Below are positions 1-10,035 of a stretch of DNA of 64,000 bases, piece after piece. The stretch spans positions 11,850,345 through 11,914,344 of the forward strand of contig CM073326.1 in NCBI GenBank assembly GCA_037043015.1, given 5' to 3'. The notes under the pieces are model-generated. The model had not been told where the DNA came from, ran no database searches, and saw only the letters and a list, made by a program, of their open reading frames with translations. A program made the translations under genes and the position numbers. This DNA comes from Bryum argenteum. Lineage: Eukaryota > Streptophyta > Bryopsida > Bryales > Bryaceae. Every line of letters starts with the position of its first letter. The stretch's first letter is position 1.

Positions 1-2268
1 CGCTATAGTCGCTTGTTTGATATCATGCGGTGCGTCGGCGTTGATCTTGACATTCTTTGGTTCATTTTCGGTGCCAAGGTTGACCAACTGTACCTGCTCC
101 GTGGACCCATGTGTCCATCCGGTTACTATTTGTTTACTTAAAGCTTCTGTTGCCGGGGTTTTATCAATGATGACTTCTTCGGATACCTCGTTGGTGAACC
201 TGGGTGGTATATCGAGGGTATCTTCTTCTGAAACTACGGTGGCCAAGTGGATCTCTGCAAGTGGGATTAGATCAGGGTCGGCATGGAACACCAAAGCTTC
301 TTGCTCGTGCGTGAGGCCTTTCCCCCAGGCCGTGCCAGCCTGATTCCTGATCTGTTTGGCTTTTTCTCGAGTGATACAGCTGTCCACGGGAATGATCATC
401 GTTTTCCCGTATCTTCGAATTCTAATCTGATTTCTAGCCCAGTCATGAATTGCATTCATGTCTCTTAACCAAGGTCGGCCCAAAATCATAGGAAAGTTGC
501 TGCTGTCCGGCATGTCGATAACGACGAAGGTTGCCGGTGTAGAGATACCGTGAGTTGTGATGGCTACGGTGGAAAGTATCCCTAATGGGGTCACCGGGGC
601 ATCATTTGCCATTCTCAGGACGAACTGTGCTGTCCTGGGGTGTGGTAGTCCCAACTGTTGTCTTAGGTGATTGCTGATAACGTTGACTCCGGAGCCTCCA
701 TCAACTAACACATTGGTTAGCTGGTGTTGTCCTAATCGGACATGTATGACGGCAGCATCGGTGTCTATGGTTGTCGCATTAATTTCCACGGTTGTCGTGG
801 CCGTGGTTGGGATTTTGTGCATATTTTGTAGGTATGTTTGCAATTCCGGGCTGATTTTCAACAAATCAGCTAATGTGATGTGCACATTGGTTTTTTCTAA
901 TACCTGTTGTAGATCTGGGACCACCGTTGTTTCAAGGTCGGTTTGAATTTGTGTTCGTAGATTGTTCAGTCGTTCCCAATGTTGTCCTGCGAATGGCTTG
1001 CGATGTTCTATGACATGTTTATCTGCTTCATTTGAGGTAGCTTTAGATCTTGTGGTTACCGCGGCGGTGCTTATGGTAGCCACGTTAGTGCCGTGGACTT
1101 CGGTGAGTGTAACTCCCCCCCTCCTGTTGCCTACATTAGCGTCGGTGCTGCCGGGGTGAGTTTTGGTGTCCGCGGTGGCACGGGTGTTAGCCCAACGCTG
1201 TCTCAACACAGGGCATTGGCTTCGTCTGTGATGCGGGGATCCGCATTCCCAACATCCATCGTTTCTGCCAGGCTGTAAGGCTTCCACGTCGATTTCTTCT
1301 GGATACATGGACGCTGCCTTGGTTCGTGTTGGTCGAGTATCTTCCGTCCTGACGGGCGCATTTGCAAACCAACAGCGCCCTGCATGAAGTTTACCGCAGG
1401 TAGCACATGGTGTCGTTGCTGCCCGGTTAGGCATTCTTGGCGTTGGTAGGGGAAGCAACGGTGCCTGTGTTTTATCGAGGACGCTAAATTCCCTGCTGAT
1501 GTCATTGGCAGCTGTGAGTATGTCCTGTAATGTTTTGACACCGCGGATAATGATGCCTTGTTGTATCCACGGTAGTAAGCCCTTTTTGAACCATTCACAA
1601 AGGTAGTCTTCTTCAGGCCGTTGGCTGAGTTTGTCGGCCAGCTGCTTGAATCTGTCATAGAACTTGTCGACAGGTTCATTTCTTTCTTGCTGTATGTTGC
1701 CTAAAGCTCGGAGTATTTCCGAGCTTGTCTTTAGTTTTCGGAATTTTTGCAAGAAACTACGCTCCATTTCTTCCCATGTTGGTAGCAAATGCTCGGTCTC
1801 GAAATCGATGTACCAATTGATGTGATTACCTTGGAGTGTGGTTCCGAAGATATTCTGTAAGTCTTCGGTGCTGGTGACACCGTTGGTCCGTGCTATCACC
1901 TTAAATCTGCGTACGTGCCAATCAGGGTCACCGGAGTCATCAAAGACTGGGTAGGGTATCTTTGGCAACTTGATTTGCCGTTCTCGTTCTCTGGATGCCA
2001 TAGAAGTGGTCATGGCTGGGTCAATTGGCGGTAGCTGCGATGGTCCGGCCAGGTTGACGATGGGTGGGGCAGTTGTAGAGGTTCCCACCCCTTGGAGATA
2101 ATGTGAGTTTAGTAACTCAATCTTGGCATTGGTGGCGTCGTTTTTTGCCGCCAAATCTGTCATTTGTTGTTTCATCCACTGGAGCAATTCCCTTGTGGTA
2201 TCTTGGTCATCTTGGGGTGCGGCCTCTTCAGGTTCCGTAGCTTTTTCGGTTGCTTTACGTGGAGGCAT
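1..2268 (-). CDS. Ty3/gypsy retrotransposon gag-protease ORF, 3' part outside window
   Basis: One uninterrupted reading frame of 756 codons runs from an ATG at 2268 on the minus strand to the window edge with no stop, so the polyprotein continues to the left. In order it shows a Retrotrans_gag-like region (about residues 115-260), a CCHC zinc knuckle (C339-x2-C-x4-H-x4-C352, starting CWECG) that would bind genomic RNA, and a retropepsin-like aspartic protease with LVDGGSGVN (catalytic Asp at residue 523) followed by ILGRPWL near residue 594. This gag-then-protease order is that of Metaviridae (Ty3/gypsy) elements; reverse transcriptase, RNase H and integrase would lie outside the window. The intact frame and the adjacent LTR with good ends suggest a fairly young copy. 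Clade not assigned. Confidence 0.9.
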   Translation of the reverse strand, partial: MPPRKATEKATEPEEAAPQDDQDTTRELLQWMKQQMTDLAAKNDATNAKIELLNSHYLQGVGTSTTAPPIVNLAGPSQLPPIDPAMTTSMASRERERQIKLPKIPYPVFDDSGDPDWHVRRFKVIARTNGVTSTEDLQNIFGTTLQGNHINWYIDFETEHLLPTWEEMERSFLQKFRKLKTSSEILRALGNIQQERNEPVDKFYDRFKQLADKLSQRPEEDYLCEWFKKGLLPWIQQGIIIRGVKTLQDILTAANDISREFSVLDKTQAPLLPLPTPRMPNRAATTPCATCGKLHAGRCWFANAPVRTEDTRPTRTKAASMYPEEIDVEALQPGRNDGCWECGSPHHRRSQCPVLRQRWANTRATADTKTHPGSTDANVGNRRGGVTLTEVHGTNVATISTAAVTTRSKATSNEADKHVIEHRKPFAGQHWERLNNLRTQIQTDLETTVVPDLQQVLEKTNVHITLADLLKISPELQTYLQNMHKIPTTATTTVEINATTIDTDAAVIHVRLGQHQLTNVLVDGGSGVNVISNHLRQQLGLPHPRTAQFVLRMANDAPVTPLGILSTVAITTHGISTPATFVVIDMPDSSNFPMILGRPWLRDMNAIHDWARNQIRIRRYGKTMIIPVDSCITREKAKQIRNQAGTAWGKGLTHEQEALVFHADPDLIPLAEIHLATVVSEEDTLDIPPRFTNEVSEEVIIDKTPATEALSKQIVTGWTHGSTEQVQLVNLGTENEPKNVKINADAPHDIKQATIA

Positions 2269-2343
2269 TGTGTTCTGTTTGGAGTTTTTATGTCTTGTTC
2301 TTCAGGCCGACTCAATGTTCCATCCCGAGCATGGTCGCTAAAA
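2269..2343 (-). other. Leader and primer-binding region of the Ty3/gypsy element
   Basis: Lies between the LTR end and the gag ATG. The first bases after the LTR on the minus strand read TTTTAGCGACCATGCTCGGG, a plausible position for a tRNA primer-binding site. It lacks the usual leading TGG, so the primer tRNA was not assigned. Confidence 0.4.
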
Positions 2344-3132
2344 TGTTATCCCGAGTTAACGAAGGATAGAACACTTTACGAGCTCGGGCACCGAAGATAT
2401 CCTTTTTTTTTTTGTGATTTCTAGACAGTCGAAGACGGGGCTGAGCCTTGCTCAGTTTACCTAAGCGGGCCAGAGTTGACTTTGGTTGTTGCGGGTGGAC
2501 CGTCGTGGGAGACAGAGAACCCGCCCGGCAACCGCGGTTCTTGTGGATATCGGGGAGAAGTGTGAACAATAGCCGGGCAATAGCGAGGTACACACAAATC
2601 CCCGGCTTGTTTCTTGGATGTCGCCGGTCGGCTGCCTGGGCTCGGGGTACTGTCAACGCTAACTTATGATAACCGCGGATGGCACCACACGATCAGACAC
2701 CGAAAGTCACCCAATCTCGAAGATGTGTTAGGGTTTTATCACGATTAACCACGCGGTGTCTCGGATAGCGGATCGATGAGTGAGAGAGAGAAGAGAGAGA
2801 GAGCAAATCAGTCGATATGGGAGAGGAAGGTTTTCGGCTCTTGGCCTCTTTATTCAAACATCGATCGAAATACATGTGCATGTGTGTGCTTATTGTATGG
2901 CGGACTATGTTTCTACGATGACTTTCCCCAAAAGAAGTCCTCTCTCCTATTTTCTACAACCTTTATACTACGGCCGCGGATATCCCCGCACCGAACGGTG
3001 CCCTTATCGATCGCGCGAGGCATCTGCGTTTAGCTAATCGGTGCCTCCACCGAAAAATCTTCGCTATCCCTCGTTGCCGGCCGCCCGCCCCGCTTGCCGC
3101 CGTGGTTACCCGATGACGTCAGTCGGGTAACA
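2344..3132 (-). mobile_element. 5' LTR of the Ty3/gypsy element
   Basis: 789 bp starting TGTTACCCGA and ending TCGGGATAACA on the minus strand, so it has canonical TG...CA ends inside near-perfect terminal inverted repeats. It sits directly upstream of the gag ORF with a 75-bp leader. It contains a GA-rich simple repeat (about 2777-2802) and a T-run near 2404-2414. The matching 3' LTR would be outside the window, so LTR-LTR divergence could not be judged. Confidence 0.8.
2961..2967 (-). promoter_or_regulatory. Candidate TATA box of the LTR promoter
   Basis: TATAAAG on the minus strand, about 165 bp into the LTR, followed by an A-rich stretch. Position and sequence fit an LTR U3 promoter, but one match of this length is weak evidence. 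Confidence 0.35.
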
Positions 3133-3658
3133 ATGTTACACACTTATAAATGCCGGAAGGCACTTCAGCGCACCCGTAGATAACACGGTACCCAGTTGGC
3201 TCCTCCCTTGCACTTGCGACATACGTAGATGCCACTGCAATGCAAGATTTTGACATGACTTACTTTGTGTAATCGGCCTCCCACACCAAGGCACACCTCC
3301 ACAACACCCCAACAACAGCATTGCCATTCAATATATTGAATTCACATACTGTAACGACAGATTTCCACAAGAAACCATCACAAATAAAACCAATAAATAC
3401 CGACCATTACTCGCCTCAATAGTTGCCTGTGGCTGGAAAGTCAACCCCCTCATAGTCATTACTTCAGGTGCTAGAGGGACTACTCACACATCATCAATGA
3501 CCTCATTGGAAACTTCATTCAAACTAACCGAAAAACAAATCAAAAACGCATTCAAAACAATTAACATGATAGCCATACAACACGCAGCATTAATCTTCCT
3601 ATATAAACGCAAACTAGAAAACCACCAAACCCTCCCCACCAATCTCGAACCACCATGA
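3133..3658 (+). pseudogene. C-terminal restriction-like endonuclease fragment of a non-LTR retrotransposon
   Basis: A plus-strand frame of about 170 codons ending at TGA 3656-3658 has the look of the C-terminus of R2-like non-LTR elements. A cysteine/histidine-rich stretch (CTCDIRRCHCN) is followed by DLLCVIGLP, then YIEFTYCNDRF, and a basic tail ending LYKRKLEN. The spacing of DLLC and IEFT resembles the PD-(D/E)xK nuclease core that nicks target DNA in such elements. An in-frame TGA (3251-3253) stands where a lysine or arginine is usual just before the PD motif, and the usual proline is also missing, so the copy is dead. It begins exactly at the LTR boundary, suggesting the Ty3/gypsy element inserted into it. 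The family is recalled by motif only. Confidence 0.6.
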
Positions 3659-4340
3659 CAAAAAAAAGGGGGGGGGTAGTGGTACAAACCACTGTTGTTA
3701 CCAGCGCATTGTTTCAGTCTCAGCTTCTCGGGTAGGGGCCGGGTGGTTGATTTATTTTTCCTGCCATATACTCACAGATAGCCCCAAGCTATGCGAACTG
3801 CTCAAACGAGCCTGACAAGGTTCGAACTCGGATCAGCACGATTACAAACGTCCTACACCTCAACCACCCTAGGACTGCACGGCTTAGTGACCTTGAACCT
3901 ACCCAAATCCCAATTAAAACATCCATTTGCCAAACACTCGCACCCTAAATAGTTCTATCTTGGTTACTTTAGTTAGTCTGGTCTCGGTTACTTTGTGTAG
4001 TCAGTTTCGTATGTGTAGTTTAGTGTCTATTCCCGTAAGGGGTGAGTAGTTTTGTTCTTTTACCACTTTGTCCTGTGGCCATTGAGGTAAAGACATTACG
4101 AACAGACGCTGTATTCACGCCAATCTCTTATTGGAGATTGGAGTTCTTATATATATTAGTAGTCAAACTCAACGGTGCAGCTAAGCTATTCTATTCTCCA
4201 ACTCCAAGACACATCGGAAGTTGCAAATGAAAGCAAAGAATCGTCGCCTCGGTAATGGGGCATGCAACCGCACACGTACGTGGTGTTGTAAGTGATCAGG
4301 GACCGGGAACCAATACGGTGATACTGTAGAAGATTATTCC
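3659..4340. other. No gene seen; homopolymer run and SINE-like remnant
   Basis: Starts with a run of A then G (3660-3677) after the non-LTR fragment, which may be its tail. Apart from the tRNA-like stretch near 3.8 kb, I see no coding or structural signal. Confidence 0.4.
3806..3874 (-). repeat. tRNA-like (SINE-type) remnant
   Basis: On the minus strand a B-box-like GAGTTCGAACC lies downstream of an A-box-like TAGGGTGGTTGAGG, with a weak anticodon-arm-like segment between. The acceptor stem does not pair convincingly, so this is more likely a tRNA-derived SINE or degenerate tRNA than a functional gene. Confidence 0.25.
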
Positions 4341-4352
4341 CTACCAGTCTAG

Positions 4353-4566
4353 CAGTAGCAGAGACAATACTAGTAGCAGAGACAATACTGTACATACAGT
4401 ACTATACAGACTACAGAGTCGCAGGGAGACGGCCGCGTTGAACCCACAAAGGCCGGGTGACATCAGCCACCGAGAAAATACTGTACAGAGGCGTAGGGAG
4501 ACGGCCGCGTTGAAGGCAGAAAAGTGGGGGTGACATCAGCGAACGAGAAACTGGGACGAAACGCAG
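4353..4566. repeat. Short tandem duplications
   Basis: A motif containing GTAGCAGAGACAATACT is repeated at about 4354-4388. A unit of about 75 bp containing GGGAGACGGCCGCGTTGAA is duplicated at about 4416-4490 and 4491-4566, the two copies differing in their middle part. Confidence 0.65.
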
Positions 4567-6160
4567 GGACCCGCCCCGGCAGGCAGGCAGAGGCAGAGGG
4601 AGAGGCAGGGGCGGGACAGTGGTAATGTAGGGCTTGCTTCTAGAGGGTGGGTGACTCCGCTTGCAGTCCGCTTTGCATAAATGCAAGAGAGGCAGTTGCA
4701 GGCATAACAAGGTCACACGTGAAGGCGACGGAGATATTACTGTTGCTGCATGTGCAGGCGAGGAGTCAGCAACGAGGAGGCAAGGTGAGCCACAAGCAAA
4801 GGCGGGGCTCGCTCAGTGGGCAGTGAAGGAGAGCCACCAGCGCAGGGGAGCCACAATCAGCCACAAACAATGGCGCGCGCGGCTGAGCCACAAACCCAAT
4901 TGCGTGCAAGCGGAGCCACAAGGGCGAACGGGTTCAGGACTGGACGGGACTGGCACAAATATCTGCCTCCCCCTCTCACTTTCTCACTTCTCAGCCACAA
5001 ACGCTCCCCTGCCACTGTACCCCACCAGCCCCTCCAATCAACTTCAGCTCCGTTTCCTTTTTCCCAAAACTCAAGGCTCGAAACTCCCCTCCTTGACTGG
5101 GCTTTTTTGCCCTTTTCCCTCCCGCACTGGTCCCTCACTCTGCTCTGCAACTTAATATCCCGCCCTCCAGGATTTTCCCCCTTTGTCCACTAGACATGTG
5201 GAAAGTGTCACCATGTGCCCTCAACTAGCCACCCAGCCAGCCCCGATTCCTCAACTCCTTTCTCTCCAAGTGGCAGCTGCTACAAAACATCAACATCCAT
5301 TCTTTTCCCTCTGCTTGCTCCCACCCACCGCTCCCCTTTTAACCCCCCCCCCCCCTTTCATCATTTTCAATAACATCTCTCAAATCCTACCTCCTTCCCT
5401 TTTCTCAATCATTGTTTCAATTTTGTCACCCCCAGGAATACCAAGCAAGCAAGCAGCGTTGCCAATGGCTCTCTCTCTCTCTTCCCTTCCCTTGCTGAAA
5501 ATGATAGTAAGCAAGAAAAAGTTGTCTGACACGTGGGTGGGTTTCATTTCATTTTTCAAGGTGCTGGTTTTTTCAACTTCACAAATTTGGACTTGAGTTG
5601 TTGATTGGCAGGCAGAGTTTGCGGTGTTTGTTGTTTTTTGAGACTGAGCATTTGCAATGCATCCGGCTCTCTATGTTTTTCCTTCTACAAGTGATAGACA
5701 GTGGCTTTGGTAATGGTGATAGAATAATTTCAAGTGGAGACCACTTTGAAAGGTGTGTGTGTGTGTCTCAGCGTATGGTCAATTGCCTCCATGGTATTTA
5801 TTTCAAGTGATAGGAATATCCCATAGCCAGGCATGTTTTTCTTCTCAAGAATTTGTAAGAGAGGACCTCGTGAGGGGGGAACTGGTGAGGAGGGAAAACG
5901 AGGAACTGGTGATGGGGGATGGAGAACCTAACGAAATAGAGGATGGGGGATGAAAAACTATGGAAAAAAAAAAAAAAAAAAAAACATAGTATGGGAAATC
6001 GGAATGAAGGCACAAACTAAGGATGGGAAACTAGGAATGAAGAACGAGAGATGCGAAATAAGAGAACAAGGAAACATGGGAGACCTTGTTACCATAATAA
6101 ATTATCATATTTTAGAATTAAACTTATTTCATGTTGTTTATCACTGACATTATAGAGGAA
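4567..6160. other. Unassigned GC-richer stretch with low-complexity tracts
   Basis: Open frames of 97-164 codons overlap on both strands here, but they are rich in S, P and Q, mutually contradictory and resemble no family I know, so none is called. The stretch holds a C-run (about 5346-5356), a CT-rich tract (about 5468-5483), a purine-rich imperfect repeat (about 5860-5950) and a long A-run (about 5962-5982). Confidence 0.4.
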
Positions 6161-6936
6161 GGAGGGGGTGCATATGTATGTATTATGCACACAACATTTG
6201 CTAGTCAAGAATTTACTCTTAAAGCTTTTACTTACTATATAATTGACTTGTAAATATAAAGATAATCATACGATTATAGTATGTAAATAATATAATTTAC
6301 ATTGGTAATATATTGTCATTATTACATAAAAAATTGTTATGTTGGATAGCGCAAGCAATATGATTGTTATCAATATTGGATTTATGCAAGTAACTGTTGT
6401 TGATTGTCAAGTAGTTCATGATGTTTGTTATCTCTAAGGCATCTACATAAAATTGTAAATATTTTTATCGCTAATCCAGAGTAATTCCAAGTTGCTATAT
6501 TAATGTCATGATGCTATGACCAAATGAACAAATACAATACTTATGTTAAGAACTTTTCTCCTACCTACTTATTTAAAGAATTTCAAGACAAAATGCTTGC
6601 AACTTCAAATGGAAAATGACACCAAAACAATAAGTCATATTGATAACCATTCTCATTTACCAATTTTAGTAACTTTGATAAGCACTCATTGCACCTTGCT
6701 TCAAACATGACCATGTTACAAATACTAACTAAGCTCCTCTTAAGTGCTTACAAACTCTATATTTACCTAAATGTTAGTAGTTCAAGTATGTATACAAAAT
6801 CAATAACTGTTATCATTAATATATATTGAAGGTTGAAAAATTTCTTCTAAGTCTTGGTGATTTGTATTGTTCAATGATTGAGGCTTTGGTGAACAAAAGA
6901 ATCTCTCAATAAACCTCCACAAGACATATTATATAT
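6161..6936. other. AT-rich DNA, nothing recognised
   Basis: No open frame of note, no RNA-like structure and no clear repeat boundary before the TTAA-type element that starts at 6937. Confidence 0.4.
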
Positions 6937-8347
6937 CCCCTAAAAATCCAAGCGTTTTTTGGCCTTCCAAAACCAAAAACTGTGATTTTCTACCACCTTG
7001 TTCGAATTGAGATATGGTCAAAAAAATTATCGTTTTTCTGTACTTTCAACCGTAAGATCTCAAACCCACCTACTATTTGTACTACCATGTGAAATTTCAA
7101 CCGTTGGATCTTCACCATTTGTGAGATCGTAACATTCAAAGTTGGTGCAGAAGTTTTTTTGGGCATTGCTTGTGAGACATTGTTTCCATGGAGCATAGGT
7201 AAAATTGAAGATTGTTACCCCAAACATAATTCCCATATTTTTTCCATGTAGATAATCAATTTGGGTACGCTCTTGCAAAATTTTGGAAACTCATTCCATT
7301 TGTGTGACCTTCATGCAAATTATTTCCTAGAAGAAGGTCTAAAAACAACAATATAAACACACAATTAAGCAATTATGCACTTGGCCATTTAAAAGTGCAC
7401 TTGAGGTACTACGACGGTCATTGTGTGCAAAAATGATTTTTATTATTTTTCAACTTAATATTTTTTATAAAAAAGTTGTTATGTAAGAATATTGCGTATT
7501 GTCAAAAGTGGTAATATAAGAAGTCTTTTAATGGCATTGCAACCTATTTTTGGTATAAGTTCCTAAAAATAATATAATTATCTTTGTTCTAGGATATTTG
7601 AAATGTATATTATATGCTGCAAAAGTTTTCTGTAGATAGTAGTTAGTATATTTCTGGTGAGCAGAATGACGTAAGCACCAAATTGTTTACAAAACTAGGC
7701 ATCAACGGACATTTGATAAGAATATATTCCATATCGTAAAATCTGATCATACAATGAAATTCAATCCATATGTCCATCGCAACAACTTATCTACAAATCA
7801 TCTTTGCGATCTTGTACTATCTAGTACATATATACACCTAAAAACACCTAGCATACACTAAACACTCGGATTACATACTAGTATTTATTGCTGCTTACAA
7901 CCGGTCATCGTCGATAGCTTCGATTTGCATTACAGTATATTCTAATATGTGAGCCTTCGCAAATGTTGCTTGGAACATGTATTCCTAATACAAAGTGATT
8001 TCTCCTCCGACTAGGGTGTGTCATAACTCTTTCTGATTCACAACATACAACAAAAAATCAAGAATTAGTGAAACAGTTACCCCTAGATTAAAAAGTCTTC
8101 TATTAAAATCATTCAAATGTTTTCATATTAGAAATTTTCAAAAAAAAACTTAAGATACAACAAAATTGTTTTCGTGCAGCAATACAGACACCTTTGATTA
8201 GACATTCCTCAACTAACAACTTTATTTTGAATTCATTTTTTTATTACATTTGGAGGATTCCTTGGAGGTAGAAAAAAAAAATTAAAAAAAATAAAAAATA
8301 AAAATAATATATATATATATTAAAAATATTTTAAAATTTAAAAAAAA

Positions 8348-8708
8348 GGTTGGTTGATTTCCCTCAAGGGGTGCGCATATGTACACCCCTGGAATATTCC
8401 TGGGAGGCAGAAAGAAAAAAAAATAAAAAATCAAACGGATGGCTGATTCCCTTCAAGGGGCGTGCATACACACAAGCATTCCCTGGAGGCGCAAGAAAGA
8501 AAAGGAAAAACAAAATTAAAAAATAAATAAAAATAAATAAAAGAAAGAATAAAAATGGCTGATTTCTTCCAAGGGTGGTGCGTACGCACACCCCTGGAGC
8601 ATTTCCTGAAGGCACCAAAAAAATAATAAAATAAAATAAATTAAAATAAATGGCTGATTTCCTCCAAGGGGGGTGCGTACGCACACCCCTAGAGCATTCC
8701 CTGGAGGC
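8348..8708 (+). repeat. Head-to-tail array of four palindromic modules with A-rich spacers
   Basis: Four imperfect copies of a module of about 50-60 bp lie at 8348-8409, 8441-8490, 8557-8613 and 8652-8708. Each starts GGYTGATTT, centres on a palindrome of the form GGGGTGYGCRTAYGCACACC and ends near CCCTGGAGGC. Each is followed by an A-rich spacer. An opposite-facing set at 9188-9513 mirrors it around the captured gene fragment. Confidence 0.8.
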
Positions 8709-8719
8709 CGCACAGAAAA

Positions 8720-9110
8720 AAACGGCACGAAGCAATCCTCTGTTCTCGATTCTCGACTCGGGGAAAGCGGTGGTTGGGAATGGAGGTGGTGATGTTGATC
8801 ACCCGTTGTTGTCTATGCTTGGCGATGAGAGTGCAGAGCCGGTGCCTGTGCACGCTACTTTCGACTTGCATTATCACAGCGGTCCGATGCTTACCGGCTC
8901 TGAGAATCTCAATGTGCATCGCCGCCGGCTCGGTATGAAGTTGTACCCGCTCGGTATGAAGTTGTCGCGGCAGGAGATTGAAGTGCTGGTGTTGAAGTCC
9001 GTGAATTCCATCCCTGCAAACTCGAAAGCGATCTATCTTGTGTTGACATCCGAGGATGTTCTTGTTGACGGGTTCTGCATGAGCACTTGTGCATTGCACT
9101 CGTTCATCAC
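8720..9110 (+). pseudogene. Captured EXORDIUM/PHI-1-like gene fragment
   Basis: A reading frame across this stretch contains FDLHYHSGPMLTG followed by NLNV, and further on SKAIYLVLTSEDVLVDGFCM. These match, in order, the N-terminal YH.GPvLTG..NVY region and the YLVLT..DV.v.GFC motif of the plant phosphate-induced (EXORDIUM) family of secreted cell-growth proteins. The segment between them is far shorter than in the family, and a 19-bp stretch around 8930-8965 is tandemly duplicated, so this is a rearranged fragment and not a gene. It is GC-richer than its surroundings and sits between mirror-image module arrays, as expected for a gene piece picked up by a transposon. Recognition is from family motifs remembered, not from a search. 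Confidence 0.6.
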
Positions 9111-9187
9111 TCCACTCTCTCATAAACGAAGAAGGTTCTGCATCGCATGAGCACTTGTGCATCGCCGCCGCCACAAACCCTAAGAAT

Positions 9188-9252
9188 GCCTCCAGGGAAT
9201 GCTCCAGGGGTGTGCGTACGCACCCCCCCTTTGGAGAAAATCAGCCATCCTC

Positions 9253-9286
<34 letters not shown>

Positions 9287-9513
9287 TTTTTTTTTTTTGT
9301 TCTTCTTCTTCCAGGGAATGCTCAAGGTGTGTGCGTATGCACACTCCTCGGAGGATATCAGCCATCCTTTTTTTAAAATTTAATTTTTTTTAAAAACTTT
9401 AATTTTTTAATTTTTTAATTTTTTTAAAAATTGCAAATTGCAAATTTTTAATTTTTTCCTCCTTCTCCACAAGGAATGTGTGCACGCACACCCCTTGAAG
9501 GAAATCAACTACC
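9188..9513 (-). repeat. Opposite-facing array of three palindromic modules
   Basis: Inverted copies of the 8348-8708 modules lie at 9188-9247, 9311-9363 and 9458-9513, separated by T-rich spacers. The outermost copies of the two arrays (8348 start, 9513 end) give an imperfect terminal inverted repeat running from GGTTGATTTCC into CAAGGGGTG. Confidence 0.75.
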
Positions 9514-9957
9514 TTACCCCTAGCTTAAAAAATTAAACAATCAATAAATTAAAAAAGTAAAAAAATTTTAAATTTTAAAAAATCTATTGTTTTGCGAGAC
9601 ATAATAAGTATAAATTCAGTTTTAAGATTGTGCAACTAATATTGTTATTTTTTAAAATAACTGAAAATAAAAAATTATTCTAGAATTTAGCAAGATATAA
9701 TAGATATATTAGTTTAGAGATTTTGCAATTAACATGATTCACATGAAGTCATTTTAGAAAGTTTAAATAAATTTGAACATACAACATAAGTAATAGAATT
9801 TACAGAGACATAGACCATTGGATTCGAGATTCTTCAACTATTGAACATCTTTCACATGAGGATATTTTTAAAATTGAACAAGTAAAAATTACTATGTTAG
9901 ACTATATTAATATTGACCATGATGATATTGTGTTTCAATGATATTCAGGTTGCCACG

Positions 9958-10035
9958 CCTTGCACCACCAGAACAAATTCTACAATTGACAAGAATTGGG
10001 AGAAGCACAGATCATGGTGGAATGATAGGATTGTT
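9958..10035 (+). pseudogene. Remnant of the 5' end of the large-transposon gene B
   Basis: The stretch after the splice-acceptor-like ...TTCAG aligns codon by codon with the start of the gene at 53575 (the segment encoding PRNVGTNCKIDKTWEKHG), including the shared GACAAGA.TGGGAGAAGCAC. After about 75 bp the similarity jumps to the 3' flank of that gene. The initiator ATG has become ACG. It is non-functional but proves the relationship between the two elements. Confidence 0.7.

Noticed and set aside
3806-3874. Functional tRNA gene
   Set aside because: Internal promoter boxes are recognisable but the acceptor stem does not pair, so it is kept only as a tRNA-like remnant.
4661-5596. Overlapping plus- and minus-strand frames of 97-164 codons
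   Set aside because: They overlap in several frames, are biased in composition and show no family motif; they reflect GC-rich low-complexity DNA.
8348-9513. CRISPR-like array
   Set aside because: Repeats are spaced fairly evenly, but spacers are A- or T-rich low-complexity DNA, repeats diverge and the two sets are inverted; this is a eukaryotic mobile-element structure.
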